From Enterobacter asburiae (lineage in GTDB: Bacteria; Pseudomonadota; Gammaproteobacteria; Enterobacterales; Enterobacteriaceae), in the NCBI RefSeq assembly GCF_008080435.1, contig NZ_VRKN01000019.1, forward strand, positions 1 to 64,000: a DNA stretch of 64,000 bases, written 5' to 3'. The position numbers and the translations under genes were made by a program. Each line of letters opens with the position of its first letter. Position 1 is the first letter of the stretch. Of the stretch, positions 1 through 8,694 are shown piece by piece. The notes under the pieces are model-generated. The model worked only from the letters and a program-made list of their open reading frames with translations. It ran no database searches and was not told where the DNA came from.

Positions 1-71
1 AGAAGAAACAGGACGCTCAGATTACAAACAGGCCAGAGTAATTGTCGCGATGCGGACGGGGTAATTGTCGC
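1..71. mobile_element. Possible end of an insertion sequence inside a tail gene
   Basis: An 11-bp motif GTAATTGTCGC occurs twice, at 38-48 and 61-71, with a 23-bp period. It abuts the point where the adjacent tail reading frame is cut off. Repeated short motifs at the tip are typical of IS21-family ends, where they bind transposase. No transposase is visible because the window starts here, so the family is a guess and the exact boundary is unresolved. Confidence 0.4.
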
Positions 72-158
72 CTAATAATCCACATCAAAACCGCCAGGAT
101 AGTAAGATGGCACGACGATGCGCAGCTTGGAATTAGCACTTGTAATATCAATTGGCAT
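72..158 (-). pseudogene. Truncated phage tail protein, 28-residue N-terminal stub
   Basis: The frame starts at an ATG directly after the sheath-like gene and ends at TAG after 28 codons. The N-terminus (MPIDITSANSKL...) resembles tail structural proteins of about 150 residues that follow DUF3383 genes in other phages. The break coincides with the repeated motif at the window edge, so insertion of a mobile element is the likeliest cause. A short genuine protein is possible but less likely. Confidence 0.5.
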
Positions 159-168
159 TTTGTCGTCC

Positions 169-1659
169 TTACAGAATAGCGGTTGAAGACATATTGATAG
201 ATTGGATTAGCTGACCATCAACCCAGTAGAAAATTACGCCTTTCAGCTCTCGATCAAGGCGCGTTGAGCCAGACTGGGTTGGGATGTATAAATACCACCC
301 CTCAGAATAAAGCGTTGCAGAGATGTCTTTGCCTACTGTGTTGTTGACGATGCGAATTTGAGACTGGTCGAGAACAATGCCTTTTTTGATAGCTCCGAAC
401 GTAATGGCCTGCTGTGCTGGGTCGATAGTGGCTGCCTGCACTGATGAGTAACCGTCTGCATTGTAGGAATAGGACTGGTTGTTAGTGAACAGTTCAGCAT
501 ATGCTGAAACCAGATTCGCATTAATCCATACCTGGTCGATGAAGGTATCCAGCCAGACAAACTTGCCAGTAATCGCACCATCAGACGTGTATTGCTTCAT
601 GGTCTTGTTCAGTCCATAAGAACCATAGAAGTTATAGCCATTTGATTTCAATGCTCTGGCAGTTGCAAGGTCGCTTACATTCGGTGAAATTCCCGGGAAA
701 GCCCGGAACTTAAATGAGATGCGCCCATTTGTTCTGGCAAAGTCGATTGACGCTGCATACGCTAGTGCCGTAACCGCGTACAGATAAGAACCGTACACAG
801 GGAAAATATTCTCGTAGCCATTCGCCACTACAACTGATTGAACAAAGCATGATGCGTTGTTTGCTACCGTTGGTGCGGCTGAGGTGTCGTGAACTACATA
901 GCCGTAGCGGTTATGGCTGGCGCTAGCCCATGCGCATAGCTCTGTTTTCTGGTCATCACTCAATTCAGTCAGTGACTGGTATAGAATCCAGTTCTGATTG
1001 GTGTTGATAATGTTATTCATCATATCCGTCATTGTGACGGCATCTGAACCAGGGGATACGATCGCCGCAGCTGCTTGAGTCAATTTAAGCCCTGTTGCGA
1101 GAGCTCCTACAGAGGCAAAAGATACTTGACTATCCGCTCCAGTTGTTACCGAACGAATGATATAGCGGTTGGCGATTGGCAGCCATTCGACGGAAACCTT
1201 GCTCGCCCCGATACCGGTCTGCAGCTTGGATGCGATATCGCTAAAGCTTGTAGCAGTCGATAAGTCAATAGACGAGCTGGTAGTTGACACACCATCAACC
1301 GTGAGTGTGATAGTTCCTGCTGGGATTGCCTTCAGCGTCGCTAATGCTACGCCCTTCAGATTCCCTGACAGCAGGTAACCGGCCACATCAGCAGTAATGA
1401 CACGGTACATCAGTAGCTCACCAGGAATTACGGATGAATTGTCGTAGCCGTTGAAGTATTGCTGCGCCGCGAGAAACTCTTTTGATTCGCTACCCATCAG
1501 AGCTGACACGTCTGATGATGAATAAAATGATTGTACGACACCGACTGGCACTAACTCGTTGTCGGTGAGCATCAGCCCGTTGGCATCAACTGCAGAACCT
1601 GCAGGTGAAACGACGTTAGGCGTGATACTGAAGTCTTCTGAGAGAGGAATTGTGCTCAT
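169..1659 (-). CDS. Phage tail sheath-like protein, DUF3383 family
   Basis: A 496-residue protein resembling the DUF3383 family of contractile-tail phages, thought to form the sheath around the tail tube. The start at 1659 is chosen because its ATG overlaps the stop of the upstream neck gene (ATGA). The sequence from this Met (MSTIPLSEDF...) matches the usual start, whereas an upstream extension would run far into the neighbour. No catalytic motif is expected. It is the last intact tail gene in the window. Assignment as sheath rests on family knowledge, not on visible motifs. Confidence 0.75.
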   Translation of the reverse strand: MSTIPLSEDFSITPNVVSPAGSAVDANGLMLTDNELVPVGVVQSFYSSSDVSALMGSESKEFLAAQQYFNGYDNSSVIPGELLMYRVITADVAGYLLSGNLKGVALATLKAIPAGTITLTVDGVSTTSSSIDLSTATSFSDIASKLQTGIGASKVSVEWLPIANRYIIRSVTTGADSQVSFASVGALATGLKLTQAAAAIVSPGSDAVTMTDMMNNIINTNQNWILYQSLTELSDDQKTELCAWASASHNRYGYVVHDTSAAPTVANNASCFVQSVVVANGYENIFPVYGSYLYAVTALAYAASIDFARTNGRISFKFRAFPGISPNVSDLATARALKSNGYNFYGSYGLNKTMKQYTSDGAITGKFVWLDTFIDQVWINANLVSAYAELFTNNQSYSYNADGYSSVQAATIDPAQQAITFGAIKKGIVLDQSQIRIVNNTVGKDISATLYSEGWYLYIPTQSGSTRLDRELKGVIFYWVDGQLIQSINMSSTAIL

Positions 1660-2171
1660 TGGCGTCCATCCACCTGTTGGTTTGTAAATTCGATTTTGTC
1701 GAAGTAGTCCTGCGGGAGCGACACGATGATGTGCGCCTGCAGAGAAAGAGTTAGCGTGTATCGCTCCTGCCACTGGCTTTCCGCATCTATCATGGGAGCC
1801 TGAATTGCCGGAGATGAGTAAAGCGGCGCCAGTCTGGCGTCGATGGCTTTGATGGTGTCGTAGCCATAGCTACTGGCGAATGTGGTTTCTAAGGCGATTG
1901 CCCGATCCCCTGCACCCTGACCATAGATATCAACCTGGATATCTGCCTGGCGAACCTCGGTGTATCCCATAGCGCTTGTCGACGGAGAGCCCGTGTCCTG
2001 TTTGATATCTCTCGTCGTGGATAGCCGCGGAAATCGCAAGGGGGTCAGGATGCAGAACTGGCCTTTTTGCATCGGCACCCTGTTAGCCTGAGCCTGCTGG
2101 CAAATACCGGCTATGGGTTCGATGTAATCCGCCAGAACGTCGATTACATTATCTACGGTGAAGTCATTCAT
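1656..2171 (-). CDS. Phage neck terminator-like protein
   Basis: A 171-residue protein resembling the phage neck terminator family (gp12-like, LIC_12616 type) that closes the connector and joins head to tail. It lies between the other connector genes and the sheath-like gene, as expected. Its start overlaps the previous gene by 4 nt and its stop overlaps the sheath start, so the genes are translationally coupled. The identification is by overall sequence character and context. Confidence 0.65.
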   Translation of the reverse strand: MNDFTVDNVIDVLADYIEPIAGICQQAQANRVPMQKGQFCILTPLRFPRLSTTRDIKQDTGSPSTSAMGYTEVRQADIQVDIYGQGAGDRAIALETTFASSYGYDTIKAIDARLAPLYSSPAIQAPMIDAESQWQERYTLTLSLQAHIIVSLPQDYFDKIEFTNQQVDGRQ

Positions 2172-2539
2172 GGGCTAACCTGTAATACAGCAATGAGGCG
2201 GCACCAGTCAGGCCAAAGCTCTACCGGCTCAACAACCAGCCACTGCTCGCTGCCAATCACGAAAATATCCCCGCCCTGCTCTAACTCACGCTGGACGCTG
2301 AAATAGTTCCCGTTCACATAAATCACCTTCGCCAGCCCCTGAATGTTCAGGCCATCGACGTGTTGCATATCGCCGCGACTGATTGGCTGAAGCTGAATTG
2401 TGACGTTCTGGTCTGGAAGGTATGAGGGAATTGGTTTGCGCCCGGGACCGATGGTTTCGCCTGCGTATTTCTTGAGAACTGCCTGGATGTTTGGGTTTAC
2501 TCTTCGAATGGCGTTATTGGCTATCTTGTGAAGGTTCAA
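2168..2539 (-). CDS. Phage head-tail connector protein, unassigned
   Basis: A 123-residue protein of unknown family located between a tail-completion-like gene and the neck gene. It has no signal peptide or membrane segment. It overlaps the upstream gene by 26 nt and the downstream one by 4 nt. Position suggests a minor connector or collar component, but nothing in the sequence proves this. Confidence 0.6.
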   Translation of the reverse strand: MNLHKIANNAIRRVNPNIQAVLKKYAGETIGPGRKPIPSYLPDQNVTIQLQPISRGDMQHVDGLNIQGLAKVIYVNGNYFSVQRELEQGGDIFVIGSEQWLVVEPVELWPDWCRLIAVLQVSP

Positions 2540-2978
2540 TTTCGCCTACCTCATAATGCACATCACGAATCATGACTTTGGTGTCAACGAGAGGTTTTGT
2601 TGATGCGTTACCTTTCGATTTGCGTGATGCGATAGTTGCAGGGGAAAGTGGGGGATCCATTAGCGTGGCAATCGACTGAACGACATCACCCACAGCCTTT
2701 TCACCAACCACCGCAAGAACATCCTCAAGCGGCACACCTTTCTGCAGGCCTCTGGATATGGCATCCATCCATTCGCTTTCATGCTCAGCAATGGCATTTC
2801 GAAAAAATGGTCTTGGAGGTTGATTGTTGGCTGGATTTCCATATTCGTTTGTTGCTGCGACCATAGCCACAGGCGTTCCATCAGGATATGTGGCCCCGTC
2901 TATAAATCCAACCTTCAGTTGCTTATCTGAGAGGTTGCTGGCGATGTTATTCAGTGCATCGAGTATCTTGTCGCTCAT
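2514..2978 (-). CDS. Phage tail completion protein, HK97 gp10-like
   Basis: A 154-residue protein with the AATNEYGNP and PPRPFFR stretches (about residues 42-60) typical of HK97 gp10-like tail completion proteins, which cap the tail during head-tail joining. The start at 2978 is preferred because it forms an ATGA overlap with the upstream stop and lies 9 nt after AGGGG. A Met two codons earlier is too close to that site. Confidence 0.7.
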   Translation of the reverse strand: MSDKILDALNNIASNLSDKQLKVGFIDGATYPDGTPVAMVAATNEYGNPANNQPPRPFFRNAIAEHESEWMDAISRGLQKGVPLEDVLAVVGEKAVGDVVQSIATLMDPPLSPATIASRKSKGNASTKPLVDTKVMIRDVHYEVGEIEPSQDSQ

Positions 2979-3376
2979 CTGCATCTACCCCTGTAAAAGC
3001 CCATTCGATAAATCTTTGTGGCCTGCCAGAAGGTGAATCCATATGGCGACTGAAGAAAGAACTCAGCATTGAATGGAACATTGCTCATAGCCGAGCCTAC
3101 GCTTACGCTACCCTCTGATGCAGAAGAAAGGCGGCCAACCATTCCGGTTACACCGCCATTGCCATTTGCATCAACGTAGAATAAGTAAGCAAGGTGCGCA
3201 GTCAGAAGATAGAGGAAGTATTTCCTCTTCTCTTCATCAGCGATAACGGATTGCGGCGTGTTCTCCAGATAGGTAGTTGCGGCGTAAAACAGGTCTTCAA
3301 CCTGCTGGTCTGTAAGCGCGTTATATTGCGGATATTTCGACTTCCACTCGGCCACATCCAGAGTTACGACGCCCAT
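2975..3376 (-). CDS. Phage head-tail adaptor, DUF4054-like
   Basis: A 133-residue protein resembling DUF4054 adaptor proteins, which attach below the portal. The N-terminal part (VAEWKSKYPQYNALTDQQVE) and the helical layout fit the family. It sits 3 nt after the small gene that follows the capsid gene, the usual place for adaptors. It overlaps the next gene by 4 nt. Confidence 0.7.
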   Translation of the reverse strand: MGVVTLDVAEWKSKYPQYNALTDQQVEDLFYAATTYLENTPQSVIADEEKRKYFLYLLTAHLAYLFYVDANGNGGVTGMVGRLSSASEGSVSVGSAMSNVPFNAEFFLQSPYGFTFWQATKIYRMGFYRGRCR

Positions 3377-3379
3377 ACG

Positions 3380-3700
3380 TTATTCCTCTTTCTCGCCTTT
3401 TTTCAGCACGTGTTGCTCACCGCCAGTTTTCAGGTCTTTCTTGTCTTCTGCTGCAGCTTTGGCGTTAGCCTCATTTTTCTGAGCGAAGATAAAACCATCC
3501 TTAATAGAGGTCATATCAGCGTACTTACTCTCAATGGCCTGCCACAGTTCTTCAGGCATATGGGTCAGTCCGCATACACCTTCATAACCTCGAACCGCAA
3601 CGAGCTCGCTGCTGTTCTGGCCGTTTACCACGATCTCTTTACCGTTAACTTCAAAAACGGTGCCGTGAATGAGCTTGCTACTTACTACTACGTTAGCCAT
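3380..3700 (-). CDS. Small phage protein after the capsid gene
   Basis: A 106-residue protein I do not recognise, starting at the last base of the capsid stop codon. The C-terminal third is lysine- and glutamate-rich and probably disordered. Its place between capsid and adaptor genes suggests a minor head or assembly factor. Confidence 0.55.
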   Translation of the reverse strand: MANVVVSSKLIHGTVFEVNGKEIVVNGQNSSELVAVRGYEGVCGLTHMPEELWQAIESKYADMTSIKDGFIFAQKNEANAKAAAEDKKDLKTGGEQHVLKKGEKEE

Positions 3701-4731
3701 TAGAGAGTTCCTGTCATTTGAACAACGCCTGATGGGCGGTAGATAACGGTACCGAGAGTACCGGCTGCCAGTTTCTGGCTGGTCATTGAGTGCTCAACGA
3801 ATACCGGGAATGCACGCATTTTTTCGGTGTAGACGGTATTACCGACAGGAGTTCCACCCAGACTTTCGGCGATCAGCTGAATCAGACCACCTGAAGGAGT
3901 GCCAAACTCAGGAACGACAACAACAGTCAGGCTGGTGTAGGTCTTCTTAATCAGGTCGATAGCGGAAGCCGTACCCAGTGCGTTGATTGCGCCCAAAGAG
4001 GCGTTATCGCTTGGGCTCACAACCAGTTTCATTGGACTGGTTTCCTGCACCAAACCCTGATTTTTAGCCGCCAGGTTGGTGAACATCTTCTTCACATCGT
4101 TGAAAATGCCAACAGCGTCTTTGTCTGCCCACTTCACTTTACCGTCAGCGGTGGTGATTGGGGTCAGAGCCGCAGGTAATACTGGGTCGTTCATGATGCC
4201 GAAGTTAGGCGCACCAGAGATGCCGTACATGTAAGACTTGTTGAAGAAACGGTTAATGGCATCAACGCCAGCTGCCTGCTTCATGGCAACGTAAGGAATC
4301 AGCGCCATGCCGTATTTCTCTTGTTCCAGGTCGCCCCATTCGTTCATACCCTGGAAGCGCATCTGGCGACGCTGTTCCCAGTTGGCGTTGACGTGGGTAG
4401 AGCCAGCGCGAGAGCGATCGTCATAGGCAACGATTTCGTACGCTTCTTCAGTGCGTGGGAACAGGACATCTTGCACAGCCCAGGTGCCTTTTTTCACTTC
4501 CGGGTAAATCTGGGTTGCCACGGTAGGTGCGAAGAGTTGCTTGATGATCATCGGGTCGATGACCTGAGCCGCAGCTGCAGGAATGCCGCCGTTTGCTACA
4601 GTAGCCATATCTACTGCGGAGTCACCTACTACACCTTTCATGGAAAGATAAGAAGGGGTTTTCTCGAAGACTACGCCCTTGTCTGCCAGTACTTTCAGGT
4701 ACTGCGGCAGAGTGGATTGATTAAGCTCCAT
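3700..4731 (-). CDS. Major capsid protein, DUF2184 family
   Basis: A 343-residue protein matching the DUF2184 group of HK97-fold major capsid proteins. It has an early region with AAAAQVIDPMIIKQLFAPTVA, a NEWGDLEQEKYG stretch and a C-terminus ending in GVVQMTGTL. It follows the cement-like gene with a 1-nt overlap, as in related phages that pair DUF2184 capsids with DUF2213 proteins. The normal length suggests it is functional. Confidence 0.85.
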   Translation of the reverse strand: MELNQSTLPQYLKVLADKGVVFEKTPSYLSMKGVVGDSAVDMATVANGGIPAAAAQVIDPMIIKQLFAPTVATQIYPEVKKGTWAVQDVLFPRTEEAYEIVAYDDRSRAGSTHVNANWEQRRQMRFQGMNEWGDLEQEKYGMALIPYVAMKQAAGVDAINRFFNKSYMYGISGAPNFGIMNDPVLPAALTPITTADGKVKWADKDAVGIFNDVKKMFTNLAAKNQGLVQETSPMKLVVSPSDNASLGAINALGTASAIDLIKKTYTSLTVVVVPEFGTPSGGLIQLIAESLGGTPVGNTVYTEKMRAFPVFVEHSMTSQKLAAGTLGTVIYRPSGVVQMTGTL

Positions 4732-5219
4732 TACAGAACCCCCTGCTTGGTCATTTTAATAATTGAGTTTGCATCTGCTGCAGACGCCACCCAGTAAGAA
4801 GTCTCTACTGCGCCAGAAATGGTTGCACCGGCAGCGCCAGTTTTGGTGGTGCCATCAGCCAGAACTGCGAAGATTTTTTGCCCGACAGTTGCTGCGGTAG
4901 CAGTGCGCACCCAGAAGTCGCCGACAGTGAATACGCCAAGGTCCGTGCCTGGCTCTACCAGCATGGAGCCGGTCGAACCCAGAGGGATAACTCCCTTTCC
5001 GGTATTCATTACGAAGCCCAGTGGAAGGCCGGTGCCTGTGTTATTAACCAGGGTCGGATCAGTGCCATCCACCCACACCCAGCGAGCCTGGTAGACGCCA
5101 CTTGCGCCAGCCTTATAAGAACCTTCAGGCGGCAGCGCCACAGCGGTAGGGTTAAGTGATGCGAGGTCGCCTTCTTTACCCGGAGCTGGGTACAAAGTTA
5201 CGGTTTGCTGAAAGGTCAT
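4731..5219 (-). CDS. Phage capsid cement/decoration protein
   Basis: A 162-residue beta-rich, glycine-rich protein directly upstream of the capsid gene. It resembles the structural cement (Gp24-like) family that binds the outside of the shell and stabilises it. Position between the DUF2213 protein and the capsid protein supports this. No enzymatic motif is seen. Confidence 0.65.
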   Translation of the reverse strand: MTFQQTVTLYPAPGKEGDLASLNPTAVALPPEGSYKAGASGVYQARWVWVDGTDPTLVNNTGTGLPLGFVMNTGKGVIPLGSTGSMLVEPGTDLGVFTVGDFWVRTATAATVGQKIFAVLADGTTKTGAAGATISGAVETSYWVASAADANSIIKMTKQGVL

Positions 5220-5231
5220 TTTCGGTTTCCC

Positions 5232-6458
5232 TTAGAAATATTCTTTGAAGTCAGCAGCGCTTTCCTGCTTCTCAGCAGAGTCACCGACTGGTTGTTTGCT
5301 GGTCTTGCCATGAATAGCCATCTGAACCAGCGCTTTGTAGGCTGATGGGTGAACACCGTCGATGTTTACCTTCTCCTGCTTCAGCACTGCTTTGTAGATG
5401 TCATTTGCAGAGTCGCCTGATACATGCCCATACACTGGCTCAACTGTGCGCATGGCCTCACGAGTTGCTGAGAACTCACGACGCGCTTCTGCCAGCGCTT
5501 CTGTTTTGGCTTTGGCTACCAGGTCGCGAATGGCGCTATCACCCATTGGCTCTTTCCCTTTTTTGTCGTCTTCTTCATCTTCGTCGCCAGTGGACTCATC
5601 GTCTGATTCGTCGCTTTCATCGCCAGCGGCTTTGCCTTTTTTCTCATCCTCTTCCGACTCATCACCGGAATTGATTTCGCTTTGCTCATGCTGAGCCATA
5701 AGCTCCATGATGCCTTTTGCCAGTTCATCAGCGTCCGAATCGGATGCTGTGGCAAACTTGGTTTTAATCAGGTCGGTCAAGCCTTCCATCAAAGTTTCCT
5801 CTTGGTCTTGTGAATCGCCTACGGCGCATTCAGCGCCAACACGGCCTTTAATGGTCAGCGCGACAGAGTTGCCTGAAATGTTTCTGGCAACGCCGTCATA
5901 CGCCTGACCCATGAACTCGCCTGGGGTCATATCCAGGTCGAAGAATGAAGGGAAGATGGAAAGCTCGCGCCGCGTGGAGTTCTCCACACCTTCGATGGCC
6001 GCCTTATCCCACAGCTTCATGCTGGTAACGAGATAAGGGGATTCGAATCGCGTATCTGTCCCGGTTGTACCTACGCGCTCCTGCGGAGTGTCAGGCGTGT
6101 CTAATTGGTTGGGGTGCTCAATGGTCACTGGCACGTTGTTGAACGAGTCAGCGGCGCGGATAAGCTCTTCTGCGGGACGGTAGATGTAGTAGAGGCGATC
6201 AGGGTTAAGACCTAAATCTCTCCATCCCGGCAAGCTTGAACCCCTATAAGGGCTAACGCATTCTTTGCTGATGTTGCACTGGGTTATGTTCATCCGGCCG
6301 TAATCGTCATACGTGCGGACTGATGAGCCCATGTCGTAGGAGTCGCCTCGGTAGCCATTGGCATATGCCGCTCGCTCTACTTCTTCAGCTTTCTCTTTCG
6401 ACACAAACGGGCCTTTGCTACCCCAGTACCATTTGCCATCTTTCTGATGTACTGGCAT
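5232..6458 (-). CDS. DUF2213 prohead protease/scaffold-like protein
   Basis: A 408-residue protein with an N-terminal DUF2213-like domain (about 60-220) and a long acidic low-complexity stretch (about 250-310) of Asp, Glu and Ser with interspersed GKA/KKGK. A lysine- and alanine-rich C-terminal part follows. DUF2213 proteins occupy the maturation-protease slot in phages with DUF2184 capsids, and the acidic tail would suit a scaffold. The N-terminal segment (about 1-45) resembles a small PVHQKDGKWYWG module also found alone in phages, so the gene may be a fusion. Catalytic residues were not identified. Confidence 0.7.
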   Translation of the reverse strand: MPVHQKDGKWYWGSKGPFVSKEKAEEVERAAYANGYRGDSYDMGSSVRTYDDYGRMNITQCNISKECVSPYRGSSLPGWRDLGLNPDRLYYIYRPAEELIRAADSFNNVPVTIEHPNQLDTPDTPQERVGTTGTDTRFESPYLVTSMKLWDKAAIEGVENSTRRELSIFPSFFDLDMTPGEFMGQAYDGVARNISGNSVALTIKGRVGAECAVGDSQDQEETLMEGLTDLIKTKFATASDSDADELAKGIMELMAQHEQSEINSGDESEEDEKKGKAAGDESDESDDESTGDEDEEDDKKGKEPMGDSAIRDLVAKAKTEALAEARREFSATREAMRTVEPVYGHVSGDSANDIYKAVLKQEKVNIDGVHPSAYKALVQMAIHGKTSKQPVGDSAEKQESAADFKEYF

Positions 6459-6509
6459 GGATTTACCTTTCTTCAGGCAATAAAAAGGCCGCCTAAGCGA
6501 CCTGTTGTT

Positions 6510-7277
6510 TTAGAACGGAAGCACCGGCTTCCAGCTGCAACCGCATCCTATCTCTTGCCCTGGCAATACGTATTCACCGTTGTCACCAACTGGCAATCCC
6601 TCATCGAGATCGAATTCTTCACCGTGAGCTTTAACATGCTTAATACGCGGGTGGCTGCCTCCGCCAGAGTGAATCCAGATTCCTCTTTTGATGCCTAGAG
6701 ATTTCTGCCTTACTCTTGACAACTCGGCTGTTGCTTTGTTGTTCTGGTCGATGGCAATGCGTTCAGCCCTGCGTCTCGTCACGCCGAATTGCTTCTGTAG
6801 CTCTTCGGTCATGTACTGCAGGTCGCGCCCTCTGGTGATCGACTGGAGAGTTATTGTCTGCACTTGTGTGAAGTACTTCTCAGGGATGGATTTAATCAGG
6901 TTGACATTTTCTGCAACGATGCCATCAACTGCCTGCTTCATCTCAGGTGTCATTGTGAATTTAACCTTTGGCAGGTCTTTTTCACCGATTGAGCGCTTGA
7001 GTGATTTTGTCGCTGTGCTGTCTACTGCATTAACAAACTTAGGAGCTATCGTTACGGCTGCATCTGAGAATGTGGCGACCCATCGCTCTCTGAGGTCAAT
7101 CAGGCGGTCGGCTATGTCATTCATGCCACGCTCGCCTGACTGATGCGCGTTGTACTGAGCTCGTGCCCAGTAGTCGGCACTCTTGACCATTTCCGAAATG
7201 AGACCTTTAAGCGACATCGCGTATTGATTTGCTATCGTCGCGTTGTAGCGAACCCGACGAAGGGTCTTTATCTTCAT
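6510..7277 (-). CDS. Phage minor head protein, Mu F / SPP1 gp7-like
   Basis: A 255-residue protein with the conserved C-terminal half of the head morphogenesis family (PF04233). It shows RRAERIAIDQNNKATAELSR, then IWIHSGGGSHPRIKHVKAHG, and ends in IGCGCSWKPVLPF. These proteins bind the portal and are packed in the head. The start at 7277 has a GAGGA site 9 nt upstream and overlaps the portal gene by 71 nt. A second Met at 7217 would reduce the overlap but has no clear ribosome site. Confidence 0.85.
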   Translation of the reverse strand: MKIKTLRRVRYNATIANQYAMSLKGLISEMVKSADYWARAQYNAHQSGERGMNDIADRLIDLRERWVATFSDAAVTIAPKFVNAVDSTATKSLKRSIGEKDLPKVKFTMTPEMKQAVDGIVAENVNLIKSIPEKYFTQVQTITLQSITRGRDLQYMTEELQKQFGVTRRRAERIAIDQNNKATAELSRVRQKSLGIKRGIWIHSGGGSHPRIKHVKAHGEEFDLDEGLPVGDNGEYVLPGQEIGCGCSWKPVLPF

Positions 7278-8694
7278 CAGTCTCGTCCTCAGGATAGATG
7301 CTCACGACCTCATACTTAATGCCGTTGAACTCCGAATCATCATCAGCTGCGATCACCTTGCACACTTGTTCTGGCGTTACGACCTCAGCATCAATCAGCT
7401 TGACGTAGGTGTCAGCTTTCTTGTTGTTAATATCGGCAATCTCCAGGTCACTCAGCTCATCCAGAGGATTGAAGTCGATGTAAAGGTCTTCATAGAATTC
7501 CCCAAACTCATTCAGGCAGAGGATTTTCAGCACCCAGTCAAGCACCGGCTTGTAGCTGTTCTTCTGCTTGTTGGAGATGTTCTCGTGCTGCGATTCCCTC
7601 TCGCCTTCGCCACTGGCGTTCATGCCACTTGGCTGGCTTCCTGTCAGGCTTGTAACGCTTAGGCGAGAAGGTACGCAGATAAGCCTTAGCATCTCGGCCT
7701 GTAACTCCTGAAGCCCTGTAAGCGTAGTGTTCATCTGCTCCAGAGTTTCCTGGCTCTTATCGATTGCCAGAACGCCGTGGTTGTCTTTCCCATACACCAG
7801 GGTATCGAGACGCTTATCGAACTCATTTCGGTCCTGAAGATACGTTTCCATATCCGTAGACCAGATATAAGTCCTGAAGGAGGTGATGATTCTCGGGATG
7901 TCGTCGCGCACACTCTCCCAGTTTGTTACATAGGGAAGCATCATCTGAATCAAAGACAAGCCGCCAAAGTTATAGGATGGCTTCAGCATGTCCGGCACCG
8001 AATACAGCACAAGGGACTTCATGCGACTGGCGCTTACGATGCGCCCCATCACATACCATTGCTGCGGTACGAAGAACTCAGGGCTGATGGGGTCGATTGC
8101 GTTGTATGCCTGTGGATAGGTCCACATTGGCTCGATAACGCGAAACCCTTCCAGATCGCCTTTCTTAATCTTCGTTGGGTCAAGTAGTAGCTCTTTGTCG
8201 CGCTCGTTCTCATCGCCCTTAATTTTCACGAACAGGAATGAGTTGCCGAACGCCTCAGCGTTGAACCCTAGCAGCTTAAGGTGCTTCTCCACCGAGAACT
8301 TCTCAAACGCGTCCTCAAGCTGGCCGATGATGTCTGAGCGGTCATTCTTGGTATCGTTGGATTTAACCTTGAAGCCCTTGCGGAACACCTCATTGACCGA
8401 CTGCTCGCATGCTACGCGGTTCTCTGATTTCTGCGCCAGGGTAGCCAGCAATGGATAGCCCATGAACACAGAATCAGACGATACAAACACGCTATTAAGC
8501 ATCCCGTAATCGACGCTATCACCCACCACTGTGCTATCAGGAACAACGCCTTTTGGTGGCTTATATGCAGCATGTTTCAAGCCTGCAAAGTGCTTGTCTA
8601 TCTTTTGCTTTTGATACTCGCTGTCAGATGCCCATGACTGGCCCACAGCAAGCTTGCGCGGCTTCTGTGCTGCGCTTGTATTCTGTTTTTTCAT
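7207..8694 (-). CDS. Portal protein, DUF1073 family
   Basis: A 495-residue protein matching the DUF1073/Phage_portal_3 family, which forms the dodecameric DNA gate of the procapsid. Family-like stretches include FVPQQWYVMGRIV, the clip/stem region near IKMMLPY-like sequence, and RLSVTSLTGSQPSGMNASGEGE (Gly/Ser-rich loop near residue 360). It overlaps the terminase stop by 1 nt and is followed by the minor head protein, as usual. Databases sometimes label this family anti-CBASS Acb1. Here the length and position support portal. Confidence 0.85.
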   Translation of the reverse strand: MKKQNTSAAQKPRKLAVGQSWASDSEYQKQKIDKHFAGLKHAAYKPPKGVVPDSTVVGDSVDYGMLNSVFVSSDSVFMGYPLLATLAQKSENRVACEQSVNEVFRKGFKVKSNDTKNDRSDIIGQLEDAFEKFSVEKHLKLLGFNAEAFGNSFLFVKIKGDENERDKELLLDPTKIKKGDLEGFRVIEPMWTYPQAYNAIDPISPEFFVPQQWYVMGRIVSASRMKSLVLYSVPDMLKPSYNFGGLSLIQMMLPYVTNWESVRDDIPRIITSFRTYIWSTDMETYLQDRNEFDKRLDTLVYGKDNHGVLAIDKSQETLEQMNTTLTGLQELQAEMLRLICVPSRLSVTSLTGSQPSGMNASGEGERESQHENISNKQKNSYKPVLDWVLKILCLNEFGEFYEDLYIDFNPLDELSDLEIADINNKKADTYVKLIDAEVVTPEQVCKVIAADDDSEFNGIKYEVVSIYPEDETDEDKDPSSGSLQRDDSKSIRDVA

